Shown piece after piece: positions 52,597-61,009 of a stretch of DNA of 64,000 nt (positions within the stretch are counted from its first letter, which is position 1; each line of letters opens with the position of its first letter). The notes under the pieces are model-generated. The model worked only from the letters and a program-made list of their open reading frames with translations, had not been told where the DNA came from and made no database searches. A program made the translations under genes and the position numbers. This DNA is from Calothrix sp. NIES-2098 (GTDB taxonomy: Bacteria; Cyanobacteriota; Cyanobacteriia; Cyanobacteriales; Nostocaceae). The stretch is from assembly GCA_002368175.1 (NCBI GenBank), contig AP018172.1, forward strand, positions 5,831,001 through 5,895,000. Direction: 5' to 3'.

Positions 52597-53715
52597 TTAT
52601 TTATGTTCTGGTCTTAGTAGACGAAACCAAAATCGAGAACCACCTTCAGGACGGGGTAAATAACCAATTTTTCCTCCCCAGCGTTCTACTGTAATTCGGC
52701 AAAAATAAAGCCCAAGACCGGCTCTACCCGATCTATTTTTACCTTGGGCAAATTTTTGAAATAAGGTATCTGCGATTTCTGGCGCTACTCCTGTACCCCG
52801 ATCGTCAACTGTCACTAGCACAGAGTTTTCATCCTGTTGTAAACCAATTTCCACAGTAGAATCTGGTGAGCTGTGGCGTAGTGCATTTTCTACTAGATTT
52901 GAAATTACCCTATCTAAACGCGAGCGATCGCCAACTACTCTCCAGTCTGCTGTGAAGTCAATGTTGTTCGCAAGCCGTAATTGCATATTGTTGAGGGCGA
53001 AACTCGGACTTAACAGCTTGATTACTTCCTGTACAGAAGCTAAAATATTCGGTGCTTGTTCGGGTTCGAGTGTAAATGCTTCGAGCGATCGCATCTCCGC
53101 CGAGAATGCATTTAATATCTCCCGAATCAGCATTTCTTGCTTAATTGTCTGCTGTCTGCCAATTTCTAACCGTTCTTGTCCTTTGGGTGTTAAATTTTCA
53201 AATTCTAACAGAGCAAGACAACAATTAATACTGCTTAATTGTCCTGCTATATCGTGAATAATACAATGAATTAAAACTTCTTTCTTTTGTTTATCTTTTA
53301 TAAGTTGTTGATAATTTAATTGATTTTCTCTGGCTTTTTGAATGATGTATTGCTTTTCTGTATAAACATCTTCTAGTAATTGAACTAATAAAAACTTTCT
53401 ATTATTTAAACAAATTGCTGAAGCTTCAAAATGATATTCTTGACCAGCTACATCGTTATCAGTCCAGAAGCCAGAAGTAAGTTTGCTAGCACTATTATTT
53501 TGCCAAAATTCCTCAGCATCAACTAAAAAATTTTTTAAAAAAGGAAACTGTTCTTCTGGAATTAAAACTTCTGTACCTGATGTCGCTCTCGGATGACAAA
53601 AGTGTTTTAACCAATTTGGGACTTTCCCAGTAATTTTAAAGGAACCGAGATTAAGTCGCTCTAACACTAGAATATTCAAAGCTGCGAATAGGTCGTCTGT
53701 GATAGAGTCAGTCAT
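52597..53715 (-). CDS. Sensor histidine kinase (soluble)
   Basis: This 372-aa kinase has no membrane helix. The N-terminal 130 residues may be a PAS-like sensor domain. A coil leads to the H-box HDIAGQLSSI (phospho-His near 155). The ATPase domain has the N box ISNLVENALRHSS, the G1 box VDDRGTGV and the G2 region GRAGLGLYF. It is the last gene of a minus-strand group with a sensor-like protein, a small GTPase and an OmpA-domain protein. No response regulator lies next to it, so its partner is unknown. Confidence 0.88.
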   Translation of the reverse strand: MTDSITDDLFAALNILVLERLNLGSFKITGKVPNWLKHFCHPRATSGTEVLIPEEQFPFLKNFLVDAEEFWQNNSASKLTSGFWTDNDVAGQEYHFEASAICLNNRKFLLVQLLEDVYTEKQYIIQKARENQLNYQQLIKDKQKKEVLIHCIIHDIAGQLSSINCCLALLEFENLTPKGQERLEIGRQQTIKQEMLIREILNAFSAEMRSLEAFTLEPEQAPNILASVQEVIKLLSPSFALNNMQLRLANNIDFTADWRVVGDRSRLDRVISNLVENALRHSSPDSTVEIGLQQDENSVLVTVDDRGTGVAPEIADTLFQKFAQGKNRSGRAGLGLYFCRITVERWGGKIGYLPRPEGGSRFWFRLLRPEHK

Positions 53716-53751
53716 GAGTTTATGTCACCATAAATTAGTTTTTTATCCAAA

Positions 53752-54153
53752 CTACTGCTTGAAAATTTTAATTAATTTTTCTTTTAACAAGCTAAATTCA
53801 TTAAACTGTTGTTGAACGATTGCATCATGTTTCTCATCCCATGTTGCATCCAGAAATAATACCCAATCACCTTCTTCTGATGGAAAAAGATGAAGATCTG
53901 CACAAATACCGTATTCAGTTTTAATTCGTGGTAAAAATATCGGAAAATCCTCTAATGGCAGTAGACCTTCTAGAAAAAATACTTGTTCTTTGATATTTTC
54001 TCCTTTTTTTAAGTTATTAACTCCGTATACAGCTAGTTTTCCTCCCCAAGCAGATAAGCAGCCATCTTTGTTGACTAAAAGATAGGCTAGCGAGCGTTCT
54101 TCTAGAATAAAAGTCAACAAATAAGCAATAACAGCAGTGGGAATATCTAGCAT
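53752..54153 (-). CDS. Putative PAS-like sensor protein (133 aa)
   Basis: I do not recognise a firm family. The protein starts with a helical segment and then a PAS-like beta region (AYLLVNKDGCLSAWGGKLAVYG), with a further LHLFPSEEGDWVLFLDAT strand pair and a helical C-terminus. That order resembles small PAS proteins that feed a kinase. It directly abuts the GTPase gene (stop at 54154, ATG at 54153) and precedes the kinase by 36 bp, which suggests one operon and a shared signal route. Confidence 0.65.
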   Translation of the reverse strand: MLDIPTAVIAYLLTFILEERSLAYLLVNKDGCLSAWGGKLAVYGVNNLKKGENIKEQVFFLEGLLPLEDFPIFLPRIKTEYGICADLHLFPSEEGDWVLFLDATWDEKHDAIVQQQFNEFSLLKEKLIKIFKQ

Positions 54154-54651
54154 TTATCCATCCATGATTTTCTCAGCAAGAGTTTGAAAAACTTCTGCTA
54201 CACCTAGACCACTTTTAGCGCTGGTTTTGATCGCAGTCCAACCCTTCTGTTTGATAGCATCGATTTCTATAGGATCGATATCCCATTCCTCGGTCATATC
54301 CCATTTATTCAGTATCAAAATAAATGGTACTTTACCAATCGCTTCTTCAACTCTCGTTTGCAGGTCAAAGGCTTTTTCGAGAGTATTCTTACGGGTACCA
54401 TCTACTACTAATAAATACCCAGATGAGCCTCTTAAATAAGACATCCGCACTTTTTGAAATTCATCTTCTCCATAGAGATCCCAAAGTATTAAATTGATTG
54501 TTTGATCTTGAATAGTTACTGTTTTTTTATCAATTTTTACGCCTACAGTTGTATGGTAATTCTCTGAGAAAATACTACTCACAAATCTTGCCACTAAACT
54601 TGTTTTACCTGTGGCAAATGCACCTACCATACATACTTTTTTCTGGAGCAT
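54154..54651 (-). CDS. Ras/Rab-like small GTPase
   Basis: This 165-aa GTPase has all G motifs: GAFATGKTS (G1, about 10-18), a Thr in the switch 1 region, WDLYGEDEF (G3, DxxG), NKWD (G4, near 113) and TSAKSG (G5, near 143). It has no membrane anchor or lipidation Cys. The active-site residue after DxxG is Glu rather than the usual Gln, which may slow hydrolysis. Bacterial Ras-like proteins in such groups (for example MglA) act in polarity and motility, but this one is not MglA-like enough to name. It lies between a PAS-like gene and an OmpA-domain gene with gaps of 0 and 15 bp. Confidence 0.88.
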   Translation of the reverse strand: MLQKKVCMVGAFATGKTSLVARFVSSIFSENYHTTVGVKIDKKTVTIQDQTINLILWDLYGEDEFQKVRMSYLRGSSGYLLVVDGTRKNTLEKAFDLQTRVEEAIGKVPFILILNKWDMTEEWDIDPIEIDAIKQKGWTAIKTSAKSGLGVAEVFQTLAEKIMDG

Positions 54652-54666
54652 AAATTAATAATTACT

Positions 54667-56535
54667 TCAGTTATCGGTGTTGTTTATAAATATTTTGAAG
54701 GAGACTTTGCGGTTAGCTTCCTGTGCCGATGCTGGTGATAAAGATGAGTTAGAAGCTATACCTACAGCATTAAATTTACTAGTGTTGATTCCTTGAGAAG
54801 TTAGATAAGATAAGATTTTATTGGCACGGGCTTGGCTAAGAAAATTGTTTCTCGCTTCAGTTCCAGTACTACTAGTGTGTCCTGTAATTTGCAGACGTAT
54901 ATCTTTATTAAGATATTTGGCAATATCTAAAAGCTGATTTATTTTCATCGCTAGATTAGTGAGTTTATCAGCTTCACCAGGAATAAACTCTGTTGTCCCT
55001 TCTGCAAACAATAGCGTTTCTTGTTCAATCTGCTGTTTGTATAGCTCTAATTGAATCAGTTCGCTTTCTTGAAGATTTGTATCATTGAATTGAGTGACCC
55101 CTGGAATAAAACGCCACAACTTTCGTGTTTCTAAAATCCATTGGCGAGGTGCAGAACCAGTAGCATTGAGAATGCCATTGTTATCAACTGTTAATGATAC
55201 TGTTTTTGGTGGTAGGAGTAATTTCTCAGATCTTATGGTAAGCAATTGCGGATCTAATGATATGTAAGTTCGCCACTGACTAATTACTTTTTGAGGATTG
55301 AGATTTGCTTGCGGTATAAGTGTATTGGGATCTACAGCTAAAGGATCGCGCATTCCAGAAATTAAATATTTACCTTGGTGCTGCTTGGTATTAACAACTA
55401 TAATTCCTGGTTGAGACTCAAGTTTTTGAATATAGGAATGCCAACGGAATTGTTCTCTGAGGGTGAAAAATCCCCAAATTCCACAGGCGATCGCTATTGT
55501 ACCTAATAAACCCCACGCATAAGTATAATTTTGTTTACGTGTGGACTTCGAGCCTTCAACTAAACAAGCTTCTAAATAAGGTTTGCTAGCTGCAAATGGC
55601 TCTGTATCTCCAGTAAAATCTTTAATTTCGCTACTCAGTCTGAGGTGAATTTTGGCGATCGCATCTTGTAGAATTAACTTTAAGTCTTGAGGCGGTTTTC
55701 CTCGAATCATCGCTGCTAATACAACTTGTGGCCCTTCTTCCACCCAAATAGTGAGTTCTCCAAACTGCAAACTGTGCAGTCCTTCTTGTTTTTCCACATT
55801 GAAAGAATCTTTGACAAAATCTTGGATAGCTGTCAACATCGCTGAAACTAAATCCGGATCTTGAGTTGTCACCCTAGGCGCTACGATATGCTGCAACAAT
55901 AATCCAGTTTGTTTATGAATCAAGAATACTTGTTCTACGCGATAAACCAGCGTCCGTAGTAGGATAATTTCGGCAAATGATTTTCCCGTGCGTTTTGCTT
56001 CTAGCCGCCATCGCAAACTCTGCGGTGACAAGCTATGTTCCAGAGTTTGATTCAAAGATTGCATCATCTCTTCCAGCGCGGTGGAAATCGCCTTGCGCGT
56101 GGCTGGCCCCACTATTGGAAAGAACGCCTCTGAAAGTATATTGTGGTCTTGTTTGACTGAGGAATGAATTGCTGTTTCTACAGTAGATACTATTGCTTCC
56201 CCCAATTGTTTATCTTCCTTTGACCGCAAAATTACCGCTTCAGGAAGCAGACGGCTGATATCTTCTGCTTGAATTTGGGGGTTATTTAATCGTTCGTAGA
56301 GTTTGTTAAGTTGAGTTGGTTCAACACCAAGAAGTAAACTGCGAAGTGTACTTAATTCATCGCTGCTTTTTAGCGGAAGTTCTGTAGCTGGGGGAGTGCT
56401 TTCCACTTTAGGCGACTGCGTTAAGCGCTGGGTTTCGCGCTTACTTGCAGAAGTTACAGTCAAGCTGGTTTGACTACCGTTAGTTTGTAATTTAGGGGAT
56501 TCTTTAGATATTTCATTCGTGGATTTATTACTCAT
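54667..56535 (-). CDS. OmpA-domain membrane protein with cytoplasmic sensor-like half
   Basis: This 622-aa protein has a disordered polar N-terminus (about 1-55), a mostly helical domain (about 60-330), a single membrane helix (about 342-362; WGLLGTIAIACGIWGFFTL), then a periplasmic part ending in an OmpA-like peptidoglycan-binding domain (about 500-622). The latter has ITGHTSSTGTEARNNFLSQ and the expected Arg/Asp contacts. The topology places the N-terminal half in the cytoplasm beside the GTPase and kinase products, and the OmpA domain on the cell wall. It could pass an envelope signal inward or anchor a complex (inference). Confidence 0.86.
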   Translation of the reverse strand: MSNKSTNEISKESPKLQTNGSQTSLTVTSASKRETQRLTQSPKVESTPPATELPLKSSDELSTLRSLLLGVEPTQLNKLYERLNNPQIQAEDISRLLPEAVILRSKEDKQLGEAIVSTVETAIHSSVKQDHNILSEAFFPIVGPATRKAISTALEEMMQSLNQTLEHSLSPQSLRWRLEAKRTGKSFAEIILLRTLVYRVEQVFLIHKQTGLLLQHIVAPRVTTQDPDLVSAMLTAIQDFVKDSFNVEKQEGLHSLQFGELTIWVEEGPQVVLAAMIRGKPPQDLKLILQDAIAKIHLRLSSEIKDFTGDTEPFAASKPYLEACLVEGSKSTRKQNYTYAWGLLGTIAIACGIWGFFTLREQFRWHSYIQKLESQPGIIVVNTKQHQGKYLISGMRDPLAVDPNTLIPQANLNPQKVISQWRTYISLDPQLLTIRSEKLLLPPKTVSLTVDNNGILNATGSAPRQWILETRKLWRFIPGVTQFNDTNLQESELIQLELYKQQIEQETLLFAEGTTEFIPGEADKLTNLAMKINQLLDIAKYLNKDIRLQITGHTSSTGTEARNNFLSQARANKILSYLTSQGINTSKFNAVGIASNSSLSPASAQEANRKVSFKIFINNTDN

Positions 56536-56682
56536 GTTTCAAATCCCCCGATTGACAATTAATCATTAAGTTTCGCTTTTTTAATTGTATACATTCAGCG
56601 ACTATAATATTTGCCATAAAGCAATTTCGTTTTTTAATTTATAATTTCTCAAGATATATCCATTATCTAAAATTAAAAATTT

Positions 56683-56717
56683 AGCAAGGAGAGAGGAAAA
56701 AATCTTATCTCCTTGCT
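56683..56717 (-). terminator. Hairpin between the coiled-coil and OmpA genes
   Basis: A 10-bp perfect stem, AGCAAGGAGA against TCTCCTTGCT, followed on the minus strand by AAATTTTTAATTTT, begins just after the coiled-coil stop codon. It probably ends that transcript, so the OmpA-GTPase-kinase group is likely read separately. Confidence 0.7.
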
Positions 56718-56722
56718 TTAAA

Positions 56723-57331
56723 TTAAGACTTCATATCAGAGTTCAGCCTGATAGCTAGTTCTGTAAACAGAGATGCAAGCTTGGAACGGTCAGTTTTGTC
56801 TCTGCGCAGTTCTTGAGATTCCCTCTCCAGCAAAGTCAGGATTTCCTGATATTTTTGTCTAATATCATCTTGCAGGCTATTAGCTTGGTTGAGGATATGT
56901 TCGCGCAGTTCCCGCTGGCTATTAGTAGTTTGTTCATCAAATTGAGCAAATTTTTTTTCTAAAGAAATAGCCTGATTTTTATGATCCTCAGCAAGTGCTT
57001 TCAAACCTGCATCTCTTTCTAGTTGCTCGTTTTTTAAACGTTCTGTTAAAGACTCAACTTCTTTTTTGATATATGTTTCTAAGTAATCTAAACGTTTTTT
57101 TGTCTCATCTCGCACGTTAGTTAATTCCTTAACTAGGCGTTCTTCTAAGCGGGCGAACCTTTTTTCTACCTCCCTGACTTGGTTCCCAAAAAGAATATCC
57201 CTGACTCTATCTAAACTGTTAAGTTCGCTCAGATTTGTACCATTCAATTGTAATTTGTTGTTCTCTTGAGTTGACCCCCCTTCCCCTAGCTCTCTCAAAT
57301 TATTATTAATATATTCTTCAGGCGGGTTCAT
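56723..57331 (-). CDS. Coiled-coil protein (202 aa)
   Basis: This highly charged protein has a short N-terminus followed by coiled coil over most of residues 35-190 (RLEERLVKELTNVRDETKKR and similar). There is no membrane helix. The family is not known to me; such proteins often stand next to the OmpA-type gene in cyanobacteria, as here. It may be a structural partner or adaptor. A hairpin after its stop suggests it can be made independently. Confidence 0.75.
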   Translation of the reverse strand: MNPPEEYINNNLRELGEGGSTQENNKLQLNGTNLSELNSLDRVRDILFGNQVREVEKRFARLEERLVKELTNVRDETKKRLDYLETYIKKEVESLTERLKNEQLERDAGLKALAEDHKNQAISLEKKFAQFDEQTTNSQRELREHILNQANSLQDDIRQKYQEILTLLERESQELRRDKTDRSKLASLFTELAIRLNSDMKS

Positions 57332-57559
57332 GGGTTTAATCCTTATCCAGAGTAAAAGTAGTTGTACTTATAGTTGTTTTACCAGATTCGGCGATCAAAA
57401 ATCTCTCCGTATGGTAGAATCATTGAATACAACAAACAAATGCATCCCCCCTAAGGAAGAAATGCATCTGGATACAAGTTTATATTTGTAAATATTAAGT
57501 AATAGTTAAAAAATTTATTCCTTAGAAGAGGGTTTGGGGAATTTCTACCTCTTCCCTAC

Positions 57560-58927
57560 TTAGAGTAAAAAGCGAAACAACACATACAAAGCTGCTGCTA
57601 TGAGTTGCAGTAGCATTACTGGTATCCCGTAGTGGAGAAATGTTTTAAAAGAGATCCGGCGTCCGTGTTGCTCAGAGATTCCGGCGGCGACGATATTAGA
57701 AGATGCACCTACTAATGTGCCATTACCTCCCAAAGTTGCACCAAACATCATGGCATAAAACAGCGGTAAAACTTCTGGAGGAAATTGTCCTTGAAAGTCT
57801 GATGCGAGAACAGCAGCTGGTGCTAATCCCACATTGACAACATATTGTTTCAGTAAAGGTACCATCGCCACTACTAACGGAATATTCGGAATAATACTAG
57901 ATAATATCCCTATAAAAAATAATAAAACTAGGGAACCCAACAGAATATTTTTTCCCAAAATGATTGCTAATATTCCTGATAAACCGTTGATTACACCTGT
58001 CTTTTCTAATCCACCAATCAGCACAAAGATACTCATGAAAAATATTAATGTGCTCCAGTCTACATCCTTTAATATGTTATGAACTGAATCGATTTTACTC
58101 TGGTTTGATAAAAGTAAAGCTAATGCTGCACCTAATAAAGCAACAGCCGCAGGTGAGATGGGAACTGGTAAAGATTCACCTATGACAAAAAATATTAGTA
58201 CAAAAGCTATAATTACTGCACCCATTGTTAAAATACGCGGATGATTAATTTGTGGGTGTGGCAATTGTTCGAGATTTTCTAGTTTTGTATGCCAAATTTT
58301 ACGAAATAAAAACGGTAATGTAGCTGTGACTGTAGCAACGGCTATTACTCCACCTAAACTCAAGCGTAATAAATAATCTACAAAACTAATATTAATTGCA
58401 TCACCAACAATGAAAGTAGCAGGATCGCCAACTATTGTGAGTAGTCCAGCACTATTAGCAATAAATACCATTAAAATTAATAAAGGTACAAAATTGATGC
58501 CTAGTTCTTGTGCCATTGGCGGTATTAAAGGTGCTAATAACATTACTGTTGTCGCATTGGGTAAAACTGCACAAATGGGAGTAGTAATTCCCACAATTCC
58601 AAGTAGAAGACGCTTACCATCCCCTTTAGCCAATAGCACCATTTGTGTGGCTAAGTAATCAAATATTTTGGTAGGCTCAAATGCGCGTACCAATACCATA
58701 ACTCCAAAGAATAAACCTAGCGTGCCATGACTATTACCAATGTAACCAACGGCTTCTTCTAAAGTCATGACATTAGTAAAAACTAGTAATAATGCTCCTA
58801 ATAAAGCAGCAATGGTAAGATGTACCCATTCTGTCATGATTAAGATAATGACAGCGATAAAAGTAATAATGCTGAGGATTGCTTGCCAATTTTCCACGCT
58901 ATCTTTCCCAAAGTCTATTATTTGCAT
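57560..58927 (-). CDS. ArsB/NhaD-type anion or Na+/H+ transporter
   Basis: This 455-aa polytopic protein of the SLC13/IT superfamily has about 11-12 membrane helices. The family signature is seen in PNATTVMLLAPL-type and GDPATFIVGDA segments, repeated in the second half as GNGTLVGASSNI. These helix-turn motifs bind the substrate anion or Na+ in relatives. ArsB (arsenite) and NhaD (sodium/proton) are both possible; there is no ars gene nearby. A GTG frame starts at 58945, but the ATG at 58927 is preferred because the upstream GTG lies in a terminator hairpin. It follows a universal stress gene on the same strand. Confidence 0.85.
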   Translation of the reverse strand: MQIIDFGKDSVENWQAILSIITFIAVIILIMTEWVHLTIAALLGALLLVFTNVMTLEEAVGYIGNSHGTLGLFFGVMVLVRAFEPTKIFDYLATQMVLLAKGDGKRLLLGIVGITTPICAVLPNATTVMLLAPLIPPMAQELGINFVPLLILMVFIANSAGLLTIVGDPATFIVGDAINISFVDYLLRLSLGGVIAVATVTATLPFLFRKIWHTKLENLEQLPHPQINHPRILTMGAVIIAFVLIFFVIGESLPVPISPAAVALLGAALALLLSNQSKIDSVHNILKDVDWSTLIFFMSIFVLIGGLEKTGVINGLSGILAIILGKNILLGSLVLLFFIGILSSIIPNIPLVVAMVPLLKQYVVNVGLAPAAVLASDFQGQFPPEVLPLFYAMMFGATLGGNGTLVGASSNIVAAGISEQHGRRISFKTFLHYGIPVMLLQLIAAALYVLFRFLL

Positions 58928-58934
58928 AATAGTG

Positions 58935-58960
58935 AAAAAAGCCACCTACGTATAGGTGAC
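58935..58960 (-). terminator. UACG-tetraloop terminator overlapping the transporter leader
   Basis: On the minus strand GTCACCTA-TACG-TAGGTGGC is followed by six T residues (58940-58935). It is an 8-bp stem with a UNCG-type loop, a textbook intrinsic terminator. It ends only 7 nt before the transporter ATG and contains the only purine-rich GGTGG near it. It may end the USP transcript or act as an attenuator. Confidence 0.85.
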
Positions 58961-59129
58961 TTATTGATATAAAACTCCCATTTGATTTATGAAATTACTC
59001 GTCAAGGCAAGGAACACAAAACGGGAAACATAAAGGGAACTAGAGATATGTTGAGTTTTTTTTCAGAAATCAAACAGGAAGCCGAGGAAACTTAATTAAA
59101 TGAAGAGTGACTGAACTCTTTACCAAAAT

Positions 59130-59789
59130 TTATTCATCAATACAGTTGGGGATACCCAAAACCGCACAAGGAAAATCAAAACCTAGTGCTTTGATAATAG
59201 GATGATTAACAGATCGACAACCTATAAATAGGATATCGGCAGCTTCTAATTCCACAACTTTTTTAAGTTCTGCACCAATAGAACCAAACCTTAGATGAGA
59301 TTTAAAAGAACCTTGCCATTCTTCAGCGAGACTGCGTGCTTGCCAAAGAATTTTGTCTGCTTGTTGCAAGACAGCCAAGGATTTCTCTTGTAAATGGGGT
59401 GCTATTGCTTGCAGTTTTGGTTGAGTTAAAACGGGTGTGACAGATTTAGATACATTGCTTGCCGGACATTCTAAGGGAGTGATATGTCTGGTAAAACTAG
59501 AGATATCTGAATACTGACTCTTATGCTTGTCTGTGACTACATAAACGGCTTGAACTGTTACTGGTGTGTTGGTGGCCAAGCGCGTTTGATGAGCAATCCA
59601 GAAGGCGATATCTAGCGCAGTATGACTCTTGGGAGATGCATCATAAGCGACTATTAAGTTAACTGGTTTTGCTGTCGAAGCTTGTTTAGAAAAGGTTTTT
59701 TTTGGCTCTGGTAGCAATACCATTTGCTCAATTAAGTCATCTCGACCGATGGTGCTTTGCAGGCGCACTAACATTGGCTTGATTTTCAC
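59130..59789 (-). CDS. Universal stress protein (UspA family)
   Basis: This 219-aa protein has a 40-residue N-terminal extension before a single Usp domain. The domain starts NLIVAYDASPKSHTALDIAFW and ends in a nucleotide-loop-like stretch (LFIGCRSVNHPIIKALGFDFPCAVLGIPN). The usual GxxG-9x-GS ATP loop is not obvious, so it may be a non-ATP-binding type. The start is GTG at 59789 with GAGAAG 7 nt upstream. A c-di-AMP-type riboswitch lies 190 bp upstream on the same strand, which suggests that the gene is controlled by that nucleotide. Confidence 0.85.
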   Translation of the reverse strand: MKIKPMLVRLQSTIGRDDLIEQMVLLPEPKKTFSKQASTAKPVNLIVAYDASPKSHTALDIAFWIAHQTRLATNTPVTVQAVYVVTDKHKSQYSDISSFTRHITPLECPASNVSKSVTPVLTQPKLQAIAPHLQEKSLAVLQQADKILWQARSLAEEWQGSFKSHLRFGSIGAELKKVVELEAADILFIGCRSVNHPIIKALGFDFPCAVLGIPNCIDE

Positions 59790-59978
59790 AGCTTAACTTC
59801 TCTCCCATGAAAAAAATGAAAAATGAGAAGTAGGGTAACCAACTTTGTCCTTTTGTCTTTTGTCGTTTGTCATTGTAATTTCTTACTAATGACAGATGAC
59901 TTACGACCAATAACTAAAATCGGTAAAAGAAACCCCAATAACAACTGGTATGAAAGCCAAAGTTTTTGGCGGTTCCTT

Positions 59979-60100
59979 CCACTGCCGACGGAGTTAGCTG
60001 ACGGGCTAAGACTGGAAGGTGTCTCTCATAAAGATTAGCCCCAAACATTGGTTCCTCCGCTTCAAATCCAGAATTTGACGAATTTGAATTAGGCTACCCA
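59979..60100 (-). promoter_or_regulatory. c-di-AMP (ydaO/yuaA) riboswitch upstream of the universal stress gene
   Basis: Read on the minus strand, the conserved blocks of this class appear in order. A P1-side TAGCCTAATTC (about 60095) is followed by GCGGAGGAACCAATGTTTGG, then GGGCTAATC, then a pair of GAGAG.. arms. The distal block TTAGCCCGTCAGCTAACTCC precedes the closing GGC at 59986-59984. The GCC/GGC P1 core can pair. These blocks match the Thermoanaerobacter ydaO RNA as I remember it. It begins 22 bp after the stop codon of the ABC ATPase gene, so operon readthrough is possible. A short hairpin GCCAAA-AAC-TTTGGC lies just downstream and could be the expression platform. Confidence 0.82.
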
Positions 60101-60121
60101 CTAAAAGCATCATAATCTAAT

Positions 60122-60964
60122 TTATTCGTCTTGCGTGAAATAGCGATCGAGAAAATTCAGGGCGTGGTTGCGCAATTCAAAATATTCTTTGGAGTTGCGC
60201 ATAGCAGCGCGATCGCGTGGATGAGGAAAAGGCACTTCTAAGATTTCTCCGATTGTGGCCGCGGGGCCATTAGTCATTAAGACGATGCGATCTGACATAT
60301 AAATCGCCTCATCTACATCATGAGTAATCATCATTACTGCTTGCCGATGCTTTTCCCAAATATCCAATACTTGTCGCTGCAATTTACCTCTAGTTAACGC
60401 ATCCAGCGCTCCAAAAGGTTCATCCATCAGCAACATTTTGGGACGAATTGCTAAAGCTCTAGCAATGCCCACACGCTGTTTCATACCACCAGAAATTTCA
60501 TCGGGATATTTGTCAGCAGCCGCGGTCAAGTTTACCATTGCCAAGTGCTCATTCACAATGCTAATTTTTTCAGATCGATTGGCATTTTTTAGCACTTCAT
60601 CTACAGCCAAACGAATATTTTCTCTTACTGTTAACCAAGGTAAAAGCGAATAATTCTGAAATACCATCATCCTTTCTGCTCCTGGCTGACGAATTTCTTT
60701 ACCATCTAGCCGTACAGAGCCAGAAGTTGCTTTTTCTAACCCCGCTACAATTTTTAATAGCGTTGATTTACCACAACCAGAGTGACCAATTACAGAAATA
60801 TATTCGTCTTCACCAATGCTGAGATTAACGCCGTCTAATACGACAAAATTACCTTTATCTGGTGTCGGATATGACTTGACTAAATTTTCGATTTCTAGAA
60901 ATCCAGTGCGGGGCTTAACTTCGTTCTGGGTATTGATTGGTAATGCAGTATATTCCATCATCAA
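60122..60964 (-). CDS. ABC transporter ATPase, nitrate/sulfonate/bicarbonate type
   Basis: This 280-aa ATPase has Walker A GHSGCGKST (about 58-66), the Q-loop, signature ISGGMKQR, Walker B LLMDEPFGALDA and the switch His in MITHDVDEA. The sequence is of the NrtD/CmpD/SsuB group, without the substrate-binding fusion found in NrtC and CmpC. It is the third gene of a permease-binding-protein-ATPase group. The transported anion (nitrate, bicarbonate, cyanate or sulfonate) cannot be fixed from sequence. Another ATPase is not present in the window. Confidence 0.9.
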   Translation of the reverse strand: MMMEYTALPINTQNEVKPRTGFLEIENLVKSYPTPDKGNFVVLDGVNLSIGEDEYISVIGHSGCGKSTLLKIVAGLEKATSGSVRLDGKEIRQPGAERMMVFQNYSLLPWLTVRENIRLAVDEVLKNANRSEKISIVNEHLAMVNLTAAADKYPDEISGGMKQRVGIARALAIRPKMLLMDEPFGALDALTRGKLQRQVLDIWEKHRQAVMMITHDVDEAIYMSDRIVLMTNGPAATIGEILEVPFPHPRDRAAMRNSKEYFELRNHALNFLDRYFTQDE

Positions 60965-61009
60965 ATGCTCCTGATAATTTAGTCGTTAGTCAATATTGCG
61001 ACTGGGGAA

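Noticed and set aside
54154..54651. MglA-type motility GTPase
   Set aside because: The G motifs fit a Ras-like GTPase, but MglA-specific features and an adjacent MglB are not evident; the OmpA protein's helical half is only a distant candidate partner.
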